This document shows, piece by piece, positions 47,972 to 57,262 of a stretch of DNA of 64,000 nt. A model generated the notes under the pieces. It worked only from the letters and a program-made list of their open reading frames with translations. It did not search any database and was not told the origin of the DNA. Where the stretch lies: assembly GCA_025352695.1 (NCBI GenBank), contig JANXSK010000178.1, positions 18,542 to 82,541 on the forward strand, in the 5' to 3' direction. Source of the DNA: Ferruginibacter sp. (GTDB taxonomy: Bacteria; Bacteroidota; Bacteroidia; Chitinophagales; Chitinophagaceae). Every line of letters begins with the position of its first letter. The stretch's first letter is position 1. A program made the translations under genes and the position numbers.

Positions 47972-49132
47972 TTATTCTATCACTTCAAACAATAACAGTT
48001 GTGTTTTTTCTATTCCGATAAAATTATTATCTGCAATAAATAGCAATGTTTTATTGCCATTGGGCAGGGTAGGTCCAAAAGTCACTCCCTCAATATTATC
48101 TGTATAAATACCGAGGTCATCCATGTTTAGCAATAGCTTTTTTGTGGCGGGTGTATATTTTCCTGTAGCATTCTTTAAAGGTATATTGGTAACATCAGTA
48201 GCATTGTCTAAGTCTGTAATAAAAACTTTTATAGTACAGGGTAATCTTCCTGTACTGAAGGAACGTTCAATTACCAGGAGTTTATTATTACCAAGAGAAA
48301 GAATATCTGGGATACCATTTATTTTAAATCTATTGAGGGGGTTAGCGGGATAAGCAATGGGATCTAATTTATAGGCAAACTGTGCAGTGTTTTTTTTAGA
48401 AGCTACATTAAATTTTAATATTCTTATGTAGGCATTGTTTTCTATAACATCGGCTCTCGGTCCGTCTTCGTACAAAGGTTCCTCTACATTTACAAAAAGT
48501 GTTTTATAATTTTCTGCAAAAGTTAATCCTTCCAGCACACCATTTTGTCTGGGACCTTTTTCGCTAGCCTGCATCATAAGGTTGGGCGGCATGGTAAAAC
48601 TATCAATATATTTTCCTGCTGTTGAAATCATAATAATTGCTGGATTCTCCAGCACCGTATCCTTACCCTTTACAATTCTTTCTCCTTCACTACTCCACAC
48701 CAATTGTTTACTGTAAGGGTTGTATCGCATGGCTTCAGGGTCTGGCGTATGGTAACGATCTTGTTTGTTGTTTGGATAGACCTTACCATTGGATTGCAGC
48801 AAATATTTGACACCTATAAAATGAATACTGTCGATACCCTTTTTGGTAAATGTAATAGTTGCTGTATAAAATCTGGCAGGGTTAAACTCGCTTCTATCAT
48901 CACTAATCAAGTAATATATTTTATTGGAGGGATCATAGTCAATACCTGATAATCCACCTACGGTTGTGTTGTTAAAAGATAAATTATAAGGTACATCTTG
49001 CTCTCCTAAAAAGTGCAATGTTGAAATCTTTACAATATCTGTTGAAAGAGTCGTTTTTTTTAAAGTGCTACAAGAAACCAATAATAAGAAAGTAGTAAAA
49101 TAAAGCAGCACATTTTTTATATAAGTATTCAT
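47972..49132 (-). CDS. Esterase-like activity of phytase family lipoprotein
   Basis: 386 residues. The N-terminus NVLLYFTTFLLLVSCSTLKK has a lipobox (LVSC). The body is the beta-propeller-like family PF13449: LSGIDYDPSNKIYYLISDDRSEFNPARFYTATITF, DPEAMRYNPYSKQLVWSSEGER, NGVLEGLTFAENYKTLFVNVEEPL, KLLVIERSFSTGRLPCTIKVFITDL, DNIEGVTFGPTLPNGNKTLLFIADNNF. Reported relatives include phytase-like and esterase-like activities. Likely a surface lipoprotein. Confidence 0.88.
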   Translation of the reverse strand: MNTYIKNVLLYFTTFLLLVSCSTLKKTTLSTDIVKISTLHFLGEQDVPYNLSFNNTTVGGLSGIDYDPSNKIYYLISDDRSEFNPARFYTATITFTKKGIDSIHFIGVKYLLQSNGKVYPNNKQDRYHTPDPEAMRYNPYSKQLVWSSEGERIVKGKDTVLENPAIIMISTAGKYIDSFTMPPNLMMQASEKGPRQNGVLEGLTFAENYKTLFVNVEEPLYEDGPRADVIENNAYIRILKFNVASKKNTAQFAYKLDPIAYPANPLNRFKINGIPDILSLGNNKLLVIERSFSTGRLPCTIKVFITDLDNATDVTNIPLKNATGKYTPATKKLLLNMDDLGIYTDNIEGVTFGPTLPNGNKTLLFIADNNFIGIEKTQLLLFEVIE

Positions 49133-49308
49133 AAATAATTTTGTGGTGCAAAGTTGTGGTAAAATGGATTAATAATTTTTGTTTGATTTATAGATGTTTA
49201 TAAGAAAATGGTTTAAATATTACTACGTTAATTGGCCAAAATTTCAGTCTCACTCTTGGAGAGTCTTATGATGAAATCTTACCTTTACTTTATAAACAGT
49301 TTAAGCAT

Positions 49309-50490
49309 ATGAAAGAAGTATATATTATCTCTGCAGTACGTACACCGATCGGTAGTTTTGGTGGGTCTTTAAAGGGTTTTACTGCAACACAATTAGGAGC
49401 AATCGCTATAAAATACGCTGTTGAAAAAGCTGGAATTACGCCTGAATTAGTCAATGATGTGTTGATGGGATCAGTAATACAAGCCAATCTTGGACAAGCT
49501 CCTGCACGCCAAGCAGCAAAATTTGCAGGACTACCCAATGAAGTTAATTGTACCACCATTAATAAAGTATGTGCTAGCGGCATGAAAGCCATAGCGCTGG
49601 CAGCTCAAAGTATTTTGCTGGGGGACACAGATATTGTAGTGGCCGGTGGAATGGAAAGTATGAGCAATGTACCTTTTTATGCAGATTCAATGCGATGGGG
49701 AAATAAATATGGCAATGTGGCTTTTATCGATGGACTTGTAAAAGATGGCTTAACAGATGTGTACGATGGCAAAGCAATGGGTAATGCAGCAGAGTTATGT
49801 GCCAGCACTTGCGGTATCAGCCGGCAAGATCAGGATGCCTATGCCATTGAAAGTTATAAGCGTTCGCAAGTGGCTATTACTGAAGGAAAATTTGACAATG
49901 AAATTGTGCCGGTTGCCATTCCACAAAAAAAGGGCGATGCTGTTTTATTTGCCAAAGATGAAGAACCTTTTAATGTAAAATTTGATAAAATACCCGAACT
50001 AAAAAGTGCCTTTGTAAAAGATGGAACCGTAACCGCTGCCAATGCATCTACCTTAAATGATGGTGCTGCCGCATTGGTGTTAATGAGTAAAGAAAAAGCA
50101 ACTGAACTGGAATTAAAACCTATCGCCAAAATACTATCTTACGCAGATGCAGCGCAGGCACCGGAATGGTTCACAACAACTCCATCTATCGCAGTTCCTA
50201 AAGCGGTAGCAAAAGCGGGTCTACAAATGGCGGACATTCAATTTTGGGAACTTAATGAAGCCTTTAGTGTGGTTGGTATAGAAAATAGCAAACGGATGAA
50301 ATTAGATCCGGCAACTGTAAACGTTAATGGTGGTGCGGTTTCTATCGGTCATCCGCTTGGATGTAGTGGTGCCAGAATTATTGTAACACTCATTAATGTA
50401 TTAAAGCAAAATAATGCTAAATATGGTGCGGCAGGTATTTGTAATGGGGGGGGAGGGGCTTCTGCAATGGTAATTGAAAATATAAGTTGA
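49309..50490 (+). CDS. Acetyl-CoA C-acetyltransferase (thiolase)
   Basis: 393 residues, typical thiolase length. Catalytic residues: Cys88 in INKVCASGMKAI, His348 in GGAVSIGHPLGCSGAR and Cys378 in GICNGGGGAS; NEAFSVV is also present. Condenses or cleaves acetyl-CoA/acetoacetyl-CoA in beta-oxidation or ketone metabolism. The short chain and VRTPIGSFGG start favour the biosynthetic AtoB/PhaA type. Monocistronic, with a hairpin after the stop. Confidence 0.95.
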   Translation: MKEVYIISAVRTPIGSFGGSLKGFTATQLGAIAIKYAVEKAGITPELVNDVLMGSVIQANLGQAPARQAAKFAGLPNEVNCTTINKVCASGMKAIALAAQSILLGDTDIVVAGGMESMSNVPFYADSMRWGNKYGNVAFIDGLVKDGLTDVYDGKAMGNAAELCASTCGISRQDQDAYAIESYKRSQVAITEGKFDNEIVPVAIPQKKGDAVLFAKDEEPFNVKFDKIPELKSAFVKDGTVTAANASTLNDGAAALVLMSKEKATELELKPIAKILSYADAAQAPEWFTTTPSIAVPKAVAKAGLQMADIQFWELNEAFSVVGIENSKRMKLDPATVNVNGGAVSIGHPLGCSGARIIVTLINVLKQNNAKYGAAGICNGGGGASAMVIENIS

Positions 50491-50528
50491 ATGGAGCTTT
50501 AACAACTTAAAAGTAACTAAATTTAACT

Positions 50529-50572
50529 ACAATGCCTTTTATGAAATAACAAAAGGCATTGTAATATTTTTC
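50529..50572 (+). terminator. Thiolase gene terminator
   Basis: ACAATGCCTTTT (50529-50540) pairs perfectly with AAAAGGCATTGT (50551-50562) across a 10-nt loop, followed by AATATTTTTC. Confidence 0.7.
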
Positions 50573-50936
50573 AAGATGTTAAAACGGGCGTAAGTATTAT
50601 TAATGCAATCGTAAGGTAGAAATTATTATTATATTAACAATTTTAAGCTGTTCATTTTTATTATGCATGTACAACAGAAAGGGCTACACGCTTTTTGTTA
50701 AACAATTCTATCCTTTCGTTTTTATTGTATAAAATTTATTAGAAAAAAATTAATTGAAGGCTTGTTTGATTTTATGAATAATAACCTGTTTGAGCACATA
50801 ATAATAATATTAAAAAATTTATTTTTTTTGTTAGTTCATAGCGCATAAATCCTAATGATAATTTATTAATCAGAAATTGTAATAACTCATTCTATAATTT
50901 GAATTTTAAACTCGGGGGTAATAAAAACAACTCAAT

Positions 50937-50967
50937 TTGCTGCTTTGACTGTTATGAGATAAATTTG
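50937..50967 (+). promoter_or_regulatory. Promoter of pdhB
   Basis: TTG (50937-50939), 20-bp spacer, TAAATTTG (50960-50967): a full match to the Bacteroidota -33/-7 consensus, 42 bp before the start codon. Confidence 0.6.
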
Positions 50968-51009
50968 CCACTTAAATTAGTAAGTTCATACAATAAATAA
51001 ATAAGATAC

Positions 51010-51993
51010 ATGCGACAAATTGCTTTTAGAGAAGCCCTTAGGGAAGCTATGCAGGAAGAAATGCGACGTGATGAAAGGGTATTTTTAATGGGAGAAGAAG
51101 TGGCCGAATACAATGGAGCCTACAAAGTAAGCCAAGGTATGTTGGATGAATTTGGTGAAAAAAGGATAATTGATACACCTATTGCGGAGTTGGGTTTTAC
51201 AGGCATTGCAGTAGGTGCAGCACAGAATGGGTTAAGACCAATTGTGGAATACATGACATGGAATTTTGCTGTATTACCTTTAGATCAAATTTTAAATACA
51301 GCTTCTAAAATGCTGGCCATGAGTGGCGGACAGGTTGGTTGCCCCATCGTTTTTCGTGGCCCCAACGGAAGTGCAGGCCAGTTAGGAGCTCAGCATTCCA
51401 CGGCTTTTGAATCGATGTATGCTAATATCCCCGGTTTAAAAGTGATTTCAGTTAGCAATCCTTACGATGCAAAAGGATTATTAAAAAGTGCCATTCGTGA
51501 TGATGATCCAGTTATTTTTATGGAAAGTGAAGTTATGTATGGCGAGAAAGGCGACGTTCCTGAAGAAGAATATTTATTACCTATAGGAAAAGCCTTTATT
51601 AAAAGAACAGGAAAAGATGTAACCATAGTATCTTTTAACAAAATGATGAAGGTAGCATTAGGCGCAGCGGAAGAATTGGCCAAAGAAGGCATTGAAGCAG
51701 AAGTGATAGATCTTGCAACAATACGCCCACTTGATTGGTTTACAATTTTAGAAAGTGTAAAAAAAACCAATCGACTTGTAATTGTTGAAGAACAATGGCC
51801 ATTTGCCTCTGTATCTTCTGAAATTACGTATCGCATTCAAAAAGAAGGATTCGATTACCTCGATGCTCCCATACGCAGAATAACTTCTGTTGATGCACCG
51901 ATGCATTACGCACCCAATTTAGTAGCTTTATATTTACCGGATATCGGAAGAACTGTAAAGTTGGTAAAAGAAGTGATGTACCTGAGAAAATAA
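51010..51993 (+). CDS. pdhB: Pyruvate dehydrogenase E1 component, beta subunit
   Basis: 327 residues. TPP-binding beta subunit of the alpha2beta2 E1: QIAFREALREAMQEEMRRDERVFLMGEEVAEYNGAYKVSQGML, RIIDTPIAELGFTGIAVGAAQNGLRPIVEYMTWNF, VFRGPNGSAGQLGAQHSTAFESMYANIPGLKVISVSNPYDAKGLLKSAIRDDDPVIFMESE. The GAYKVSQGML-type start and 325-residue length favour pyruvate over branched-chain substrates. The alpha subunit is not in the window. Convergent with an exported oxidoreductase: only 6 bp separate the two stop codons. Confidence 0.93.
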   Translation: MRQIAFREALREAMQEEMRRDERVFLMGEEVAEYNGAYKVSQGMLDEFGEKRIIDTPIAELGFTGIAVGAAQNGLRPIVEYMTWNFAVLPLDQILNTASKMLAMSGGQVGCPIVFRGPNGSAGQLGAQHSTAFESMYANIPGLKVISVSNPYDAKGLLKSAIRDDDPVIFMESEVMYGEKGDVPEEEYLLPIGKAFIKRTGKDVTIVSFNKMMKVALGAAEELAKEGIEAEVIDLATIRPLDWFTILESVKKTNRLVIVEEQWPFASVSSEITYRIQKEGFDYLDAPIRRITSVDAPMHYAPNLVALYLPDIGRTVKLVKEVMYLRK

Positions 51994-51999
51994 AGTTAA

Positions 52000-53130
52000 T
52001 TATTTTTTGAGAAAAATCGTCTTTCCTGTCTTGGCAGATTCTCTTGCGGCAGCTAGAATACGAACTACCGTTACATTAGTTTTTAAAGCGTACAACCCAT
52101 TTTCGGGTACTTTTATTTTGTTGCGGATCACATCTGCCAAATAAGAAAACGGATCTTCATAAACAGCTACATCGTTGGATATTACTTTAAGGGTATGCTC
52201 TACAGAATCTGGTTGTGCCCTCAGGCGCATATCGGAATTGTTAACTGCAATTACATAGCCAGTTTGGCCATACACTTCCATATCTTTGCGGCTAAAGGGC
52301 CAGTTCCATGAACCTTGTATTATGCATTGTGCCGTAGGGTAATTGACAATAATAGTAGCTTCATCATCTACCTTGGGATAGATAGCTGGCTTAAATTGTT
52401 GGGTTACCGCCGTAACTGAAATAGGTTGCTCACCGTTCATTAAATAGGTCATTAAATTAGCACCATAACATCCAAAATCTATCAAGGCACCGCCACCGTT
52501 TTGTATCGGATCGGTAAGCCAGTCTAAAAATTCTTTACTTACACCAATTTCTTTTGGTCCTTGGTGCCCATCGTGAATAACTACTTTTTTTATCTGGCCA
52601 ATATAATTGCTGTCATTTACCAACTGATAAGTTTTTACAGTGGATGGATACCAGGAAGTTTCAAAATTGGTAAGTAGTTTAATCTTGTATTTTTTTGCCA
52701 GTGTCTCCATTTTTAAAGCTTGTTGCAGCGTGGTTGCCAGCGGTTTTTCTACCATTACATCTATATGCCTGGGAGCAGCAGCTTCCACCACTTTCATGTG
52801 TTCGTAAATTGAGCCAAAAGCCGCTACGGCTTCGGGTTTTACCGCATCTAGCATTTTATCAAGATCATTGTAAATTAGCGAAGCACTTAAGCCAAATTGT
52901 TTTACCAACCGCTGCGCCAGTTCGTTATTGGGTTCGTATATTCCCACTATTTGTACATCTGCTTTTTTTCTGCTTAAAATCCAGTAAACATGTGTGTGTG
53001 TAATACCTGCAACAGCTAAGCGAAGTGGAGCTGCAGCAACAGGCTGTGGCTGTGCGGCAGAAGTAAACAGGCTATTTACAGCAATAATAAAAAGCATAAA
53101 AATGTTGCGGAGAAAATTATTTTTATTCAT
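52000..53130 (-). CDS. Exported Gfo/Idh/MocA-family oxidoreductase
   Basis: 376 residues. Sec signal MNKNNFLRNIFMLFIIAVNSLFTSAA, then LRLAVAGITHTHVYWILSRKKADVQIVGIYEPNNELAQRL (cofactor fold without the canonical GxGxxG), VEKPLATT with EKP at 128-130, KLLTNFETSWYPSTVKTYQLV, and IQNGGGALIDFGCYGANLMTYLMNG in the substrate domain. A Sec rather than Tat signal is odd for a nucleotide-binding enzyme and suggests cofactor acquisition outside, or a non-catalytic role. Not in an operon with other sugar genes. Confidence 0.87.
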   Translation of the reverse strand: MNKNNFLRNIFMLFIIAVNSLFTSAAQPQPVAAAPLRLAVAGITHTHVYWILSRKKADVQIVGIYEPNNELAQRLVKQFGLSASLIYNDLDKMLDAVKPEAVAAFGSIYEHMKVVEAAAPRHIDVMVEKPLATTLQQALKMETLAKKYKIKLLTNFETSWYPSTVKTYQLVNDSNYIGQIKKVVIHDGHQGPKEIGVSKEFLDWLTDPIQNGGGALIDFGCYGANLMTYLMNGEQPISVTAVTQQFKPAIYPKVDDEATIIVNYPTAQCIIQGSWNWPFSRKDMEVYGQTGYVIAVNNSDMRLRAQPDSVEHTLKVISNDVAVYEDPFSYLADVIRNKIKVPENGLYALKTNVTVVRILAAARESAKTGKTIFLKK

Positions 53131-53290
53131 TCGGCAGTTTGTTGTTGGTTAGTGATCGTTTTATTAAAAATACAATTAAATTATTGAACGAAACTGAAAT
53201 TGAATTTTGAGTGCTAATGAGTGGTAGAAGAAAAAGCCATAAGGAAGCGATAGAGAAAAAGAATTAAAGGGAGTAGGTACATTGCTAATT

Positions 53291-53590
53291 ATGGTATTTA
53301 AAAAAACTTGTATATTTAGTAAGCAAATAAACCAAAAGATCAATTTAAAAATATTCAGAACCTTGCAGATTATTCCATTGTGTTTTATTGCAATATTACC
53401 AATTTCCCGGACAAATAATTACTTCATTCCAACATTGATATTGATTATTCTAAGCATAGTTTCCACTGTATTTAACTACAAAAAATTAAAGTACTTGCAA
53501 TACAGTAGAATGAAATTGGTGCTGCTACTGCTATTGACAAATTTTCCTTTTATTTTGTTCCTCACAGGAGTATTTTACTCTTTAAAATAA
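53291..53590 (+). CDS. Small membrane hypothetical protein
   Basis: 99 residues from ATG 53291 (TTG 53282 in frame). Three hydrophobic segments: TLQIIPLCFIAILPI, YFIPTLILIILSIVSTVF, MKLVLLLLLTNFPFILFLTGVFY, with basic linkers. No family recognised. Composition and even helix spacing make a real protein more likely than not. Confidence 0.5.
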   Translation: MVFKKTCIFSKQINQKINLKIFRTLQIIPLCFIAILPISRTNNYFIPTLILIILSIVSTVFNYKKLKYLQYSRMKLVLLLLLTNFPFILFLTGVFYSLK

Positions 53591-53635
53591 ACTTTCAATA
53601 ACCGCCAATAGAAAATCAACTTAAAAAGCTTGAGA

Positions 53636-53692
53636 TTGTCAACAGAGGACAGGCAACCAATGAAATTCCGCATCGCTTTTTAGCCCGGCCAA
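53636..53692 (-). repeat. Divergent copy (E) of the 55-bp dispersed element
   Basis: Plus strand: GTCAACAGAGGACAGGCAAC ... CGCATCGCTTTTTAGCCCGG. The right-hand GCTTTTTAGCCCGG block is identical to the complement of copy A. The left part is clearly related but mutated. Confidence 0.5.
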
Positions 53693-53741
53693 TCACCAAA
53701 ACACTCCCATAAACAAAACCTCCATTACAGGCAAAATCAGT

Positions 53742-53749
53742 TACTTTTG
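53742..53749 (+). promoter_or_regulatory. Possible -7 box of lepA
   Basis: TACTTTTG matches TAnnTTTG, 26 bp before ATG 53776; no clear -33 TTG is seen. Confidence 0.3.
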
Positions 53750-53775
53750 CAGCGCTAAAACGCATATTGAAACGA

Positions 53776-55566
53776 ATGAAGAATATTAGAAATTTTTGCA
53801 TCATTGCACATATCGATCACGGAAAAAGTACCCTGGCCGATCGTTTACTGGAGTTTACCCACACCATTGGAGAAAGAGACATGCAGGCACAGGTACTGGA
53901 TGACATGGACCTGGAAAGGGAAAAGGGCATCACCATTAAAAGCCATGCCATACAAATTAATTACAATTGGAAGGGTGTTGAATATGTGTTTAACCTGATT
54001 GATACACCCGGTCATGTGGATTTTAGTTACGAAGTGAGCCGTGCATTGGCTGCATGCGAAGGTGCATTGTTGCTGGTAGATGCAAGCCAGGGCATACAGG
54101 CGCAAACAATCAGTAATCTTTACCTGGCCATAGATAATAACCTGGAAATTATTCCTGTTATCAATAAGATTGACATGGAAGGTGCCATGATACCAGAAGT
54201 TACCGACCAAATAGTAGAGCTTATTGGCTGCAAAGCCGAAGATATTTTGCTGGCAAGTGGCAAAAGTGGTATTGGTATTGAAGAAATTCTGACTGCCATT
54301 ATTGAGCGCATTCCTCCACCCAAAGGTGATGTGGATGCTCCGTTACAGGCGCTTATTTTTGATAGCGTGTACAATTCATTCAGGGGTATCATTGTTTATT
54401 ACAGAATTTTTAACGGGACATTAAAAAAGAACGATAAAATTAAATTTAGTAATACCGGGCTCGAATACGGAGCCGATGAAGTAGGTATTTTAAAAATGGG
54501 CCTGTCGCCTAAAAACGAAGTAAGGGCAGGAGATGTAGGCTATATTATTACGGGTATAAAAAATGCCAAAGAAGTTAAAGTAGGAGATACCATTACCACT
54601 ATGGTAAACGGAGCAACAGAATCTATCAAAGGTTTTCAGGATGTAAAACCCATGGTATTTGCAGGTATTTTTCCCGTAGAAACGGATGATTTTGAAGAGC
54701 TTCGTGATTGCATGGATAAACTGCAGTTAAACGATGCCTCGTTAACTTTTGAGTTGGAAACATCACAGGCACTTGGCTTTGGTTTTCGTTGTGGCTTTTT
54801 AGGTATGCTGCACATGGAAATTATACAGGAGCGGTTAGAAAGAGAGTTTAATCAAACTGTAATTACTACAGTTCCCAATGTAAGTTTTATTGCAACCACT
54901 ACCAAAGGTGAAATTATAACTGTAAACAATCCTTCTCAAATGCCCGACCCTAGTCGCATTGATAAGATTGAAGAACCTTTTATTAGGGCGCAAATGATTA
55001 GCAAGCCAGAATACATTGGCAACATAATGACCTTGTGTATCAGCAAACGGGGTATTTTAGTTAGCCAGGGATATCTTACGCCAACAAGGGTAGAGCTTAG
55101 TTTTGATATGCCTTTAACGGAAATTGTTTTTGATTTTTATGATCGGTTAAAAAGTATCACAAGGGGGTATGCATCGTTCGATTACCATCCAATAGAATAC
55201 CAGCCAAGTGATATTGTTAAGATGGACATCTTGCTGAATGGCGAAAAATTAGATGCTTTAAGTGCGTTAATTCATCGTGCAAGGGCACATGAGTTTGGTA
55301 AAAAATTATGCGAAAAATTAAAAGAGCTCTTGCCCCGTCAACAGTTTCAGATTGCAATACAAGCCAGCATTGGCGCTAAAGTAGTAGCAAGAGAAAACAT
55401 CAGCGCTATGCGAAAAGATGTAACTGCCAAATGTTATGGAGGTGATATCAGCCGTAAACGCAAACTGTTAGAAAAACAAAAAGAAGGTAAAAAAAGAATG
55501 AAGCAAATAGGCAATGTTGAAGTACCGCAGGAAGCATTTTTAGCGGTGTTGAAGTTGAATGATTAG
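53776..55566 (+). CDS. lepA: Elongation factor 4 (LepA)
   Basis: 596 residues from ATG 53776 ([26 protein letters not shown] is the standard start; an upstream in-frame TTG at 53767 is ignored). Ribosomal back-translocase GTPase. P-loop AHIDHGKS (11-18), switch I region [29 protein letters not shown]. LepA-specific C-terminal domain: [96 protein letters not shown]. Intact and full length. Confidence 0.97.
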   Translation: MKNIRNFCIIAHIDHGKSTLADRLLEFTHTIGERDMQAQVLDDMDLEREKGITIKSHAIQINYNWKGVEYVFNLIDTPGHVDFSYEVSRALAACEGALLLVDASQGIQAQTISNLYLAIDNNLEIIPVINKIDMEGAMIPEVTDQIVELIGCKAEDILLASGKSGIGIEEILTAIIERIPPPKGDVDAPLQALIFDSVYNSFRGIIVYYRIFNGTLKKNDKIKFSNTGLEYGADEVGILKMGLSPKNEVRAGDVGYIITGIKNAKEVKVGDTITTMVNGATESIKGFQDVKPMVFAGIFPVETDDFEELRDCMDKLQLNDASLTFELETSQALGFGFRCGFLGMLHMEIIQERLEREFNQTVITTVPNVSFIATTTKGEIITVNNPSQMPDPSRIDKIEEPFIRAQMISKPEYIGNIMTLCISKRGILVSQGYLTPTRVELSFDMPLTEIVFDFYDRLKSITRGYASFDYHPIEYQPSDIVKMDILLNGEKLDALSALIHRARAHEFGKKLCEKLKELLPRQQFQIAIQASIGAKVVARENISAMRKDVTAKCYGGDISRKRKLLEKQKEGKKRMKQIGNVEVPQEAFLAVLKLND

Positions 55567-55656
55567 TAAGCCCCCCGTCCCTAAAGGGGAACTTTTTAAA
55601 GTCGGCAATTTTTGGGCTATTTTATTTGAACTTCGTTTTAAAGGGTTTATTTTTTT

Positions 55657-55710
55657 GCTCGGGCTAAGAAGCAATGTGGTAAATCGTTGTATGACCCTTT
55701 TGTACAAAAA
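55657..55710 (+). repeat. 55-bp dispersed element, copy C
   Basis: GCTCGGGCTAAGAAGCAATG then TGGTAAATCGTTGTATGACC and CTTTTGTAC. Located 90 bp 3' of lepA in the same orientation. Confidence 0.65.
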
Positions 55711-55779
55711 GAGTACTGTTAAACTTTTATCAAAGCATTGAAAGATTTGTAATTGTAAAAATAAAAAAATAACGATTAT

Positions 55780-56154
55780 ATGAATAAGTTTTCATTAAAT
55801 CCAGAAATGAATTTTGAAGTAACAGCACGGTTTATAGCCAAGGGTATTAATGCACCTGTTACGGGAGAAGCTTACGCAGTTCGGCTTTTTGACAGAGATA
55901 TATTCGATAATGATTTTATTGGCGAAAGCGGATTGGATAATAATGGCTATTCAAAAATTTCTTTTCCTCATGCCGCTTTCGGCGATCTGGCCAATCTGGA
56001 AACCTTCCCCGACTTGTATTTTGTGGTGTATAAAAATGGAACACCCATTTTTGAAAGTAAAGTAATGGAAGATGTGGATCTTAAAGTTATTGAACAATAC
56101 AAAAAAGGAGAGGGCGAAGTGATTGACCTTGGAACTTATTTAATTGATGTCTGA
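55780..56154 (+). CDS. Conserved hypothetical beta-sandwich protein
   Basis: 124 residues, cytoplasmic by lack of a signal. FEVTARFIAKGINAPVTGEAYAVRLFDRDIFDNDFIGESGLDNNGYSKISF reads as a C2/transthyretin-like domain with the Asp-rich loop LFDRDIFDNDFIGESGLD; LYFVVYKNGTPIFESKVMEDVDL continues the strand pattern. Unknown function. Convergent with a secreted hypothetical. Confidence 0.75.
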   Translation: MNKFSLNPEMNFEVTARFIAKGINAPVTGEAYAVRLFDRDIFDNDFIGESGLDNNGYSKISFPHAAFGDLANLETFPDLYFVVYKNGTPIFESKVMEDVDLKVIEQYKKGEGEVIDLGTYLIDV

Positions 56155-56187
56155 TGACAGCTCCATTTTTTGCAGTGAAGCATTCAA

Positions 56188-57192
56188 CTATTGATTTGGG
56201 TTTACTTTCTTCTTAACAACTTTGGGTTTTTTAATTGTAGAAGGCATATCTTCAATAGGTACTGTATTGTCGTCTTGTAATTTATCTTCCTTCAAATTAC
56301 CTTGTGTATCTTTCAGCGGACTTGGTACCGGTTCTTTGCCTTCAGGCGTAACCTGGGTAAATACTTTTTCTACATGTACCCATTTGCCTTTATTCCATTT
56401 AAACCCTTCATAATCTCCATCAGGTATGAGGGTAAATTTCTTTTTAGGTTCATTGCTTTCCGACTCCAAATGTTCAAAAACAATCATACCTAAATTTTCA
56501 TCGTAGGTAAGTCTTGCACCAGTTGCTTTTTTATACTCCATAATGTAACGGCTTACAGTGGGGAGTTTAATGGCATCATTTTCAAAACTAAAATAGCTGC
56601 CACCAAACACAGGCTCATCGTTTTCGAAATGAAGTACCTCAATGATTTTTCTGGTACTGCGAATGTTATTTTCATCGTAGCCCAGTAAAGTGTAGTAATT
56701 CTGACTACCACTTTTGTTTTGAATAATCCTGTAATACACCGCACCAATCCAACCCTTATTATTACCAATGGTGTCTGCAACATTTATAGTAATATCTGAT
56801 TTATCAATCAGGGGAAATAATTTCAAAGAGCCATCAGCCGTTTTCATTTGTATGGCACCATGCTGGCGAATAATATTTTCATTGATTACCATCTGCCAGG
56901 TAAAAATGCGAAAACTGCTATCAGGTGGATAAAGTTTGGAGATGGTTTCTAAACTATCAAAAGAGTAGTAGAAAGAGCCTTTAGTTTTTAAAGCCCTTAC
57001 AAACATTTTGGTAAAAAGGCTGTCTGCTTTAAAACGATTTTGTGCGTTGATTGCCTGAATTAAATCAAGCGAATAAGCTTTTAAGGAGTCCTCTTTTTGT
57101 TGCAAAAAGATTTCCTCACTTTTTTTTATCCGTTGCGAAAAACAACAGAGTGAGTAGGAAATACAGATTGAAAATAAAATTAGATTCTTCAT
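56188..57192 (-). CDS. Secreted hypothetical protein
   Basis: 334 residues with a signal peptide (NLILFSICISYSLCCFSQ). Strongly hydrophilic, with helices early (KSEEIFLQQKEDSLKAYSLDLIQAINAQNRFKADSLFTKMFVRALKTKGSFYYSFDSLETISKLYPPD) then a beta-rich region (RIFTWQMVINENIIRQHGAIQMKT, NYYTLLGYDENNIRSTRKIIEVLHFENDEPVFGGSYF) and a Pro/Lys-rich tail (TIKKPKVVKKKVNPNQ). Similar proteins occur across Chitinophagaceae; function unknown. It precedes no obvious partner. Confidence 0.78.
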   Translation of the reverse strand: MKNLILFSICISYSLCCFSQRIKKSEEIFLQQKEDSLKAYSLDLIQAINAQNRFKADSLFTKMFVRALKTKGSFYYSFDSLETISKLYPPDSSFRIFTWQMVINENIIRQHGAIQMKTADGSLKLFPLIDKSDITINVADTIGNNKGWIGAVYYRIIQNKSGSQNYYTLLGYDENNIRSTRKIIEVLHFENDEPVFGGSYFSFENDAIKLPTVSRYIMEYKKATGARLTYDENLGMIVFEHLESESNEPKKKFTLIPDGDYEGFKWNKGKWVHVEKVFTQVTPEGKEPVPSPLKDTQGNLKEDKLQDDNTVPIEDMPSTIKKPKVVKKKVNPNQ

Positions 57193-57262
57193 TAGATAAA
57201 TTTAAAACAATACTTTAATAAACGAGGGGTGATTATTTTTTGTAAGTAAAATTAACGAAAGC

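Larger units (their letters stand above)
50491..51009. other. Intergenic interval: terminator then pdhB promoter
   Basis: 519 bp. Apart from the hairpin at 50529-50562 and the promoter at 50937-50967 it is AT-rich with no gene. Confidence 0.55.

Noticed and set aside
55569..55590. CCCCCCGTCCC...GGGGAAC as lepA terminator
   Set aside because: Only a 4-bp stem can form; too weak to call, though it resembles a common Bacteroidota intergenic motif.
55559..55741. 60-codon frame after lepA
   Set aside because: It runs through a C/G-rich repeat-like stretch and the dispersed element copy C; not protein-like.
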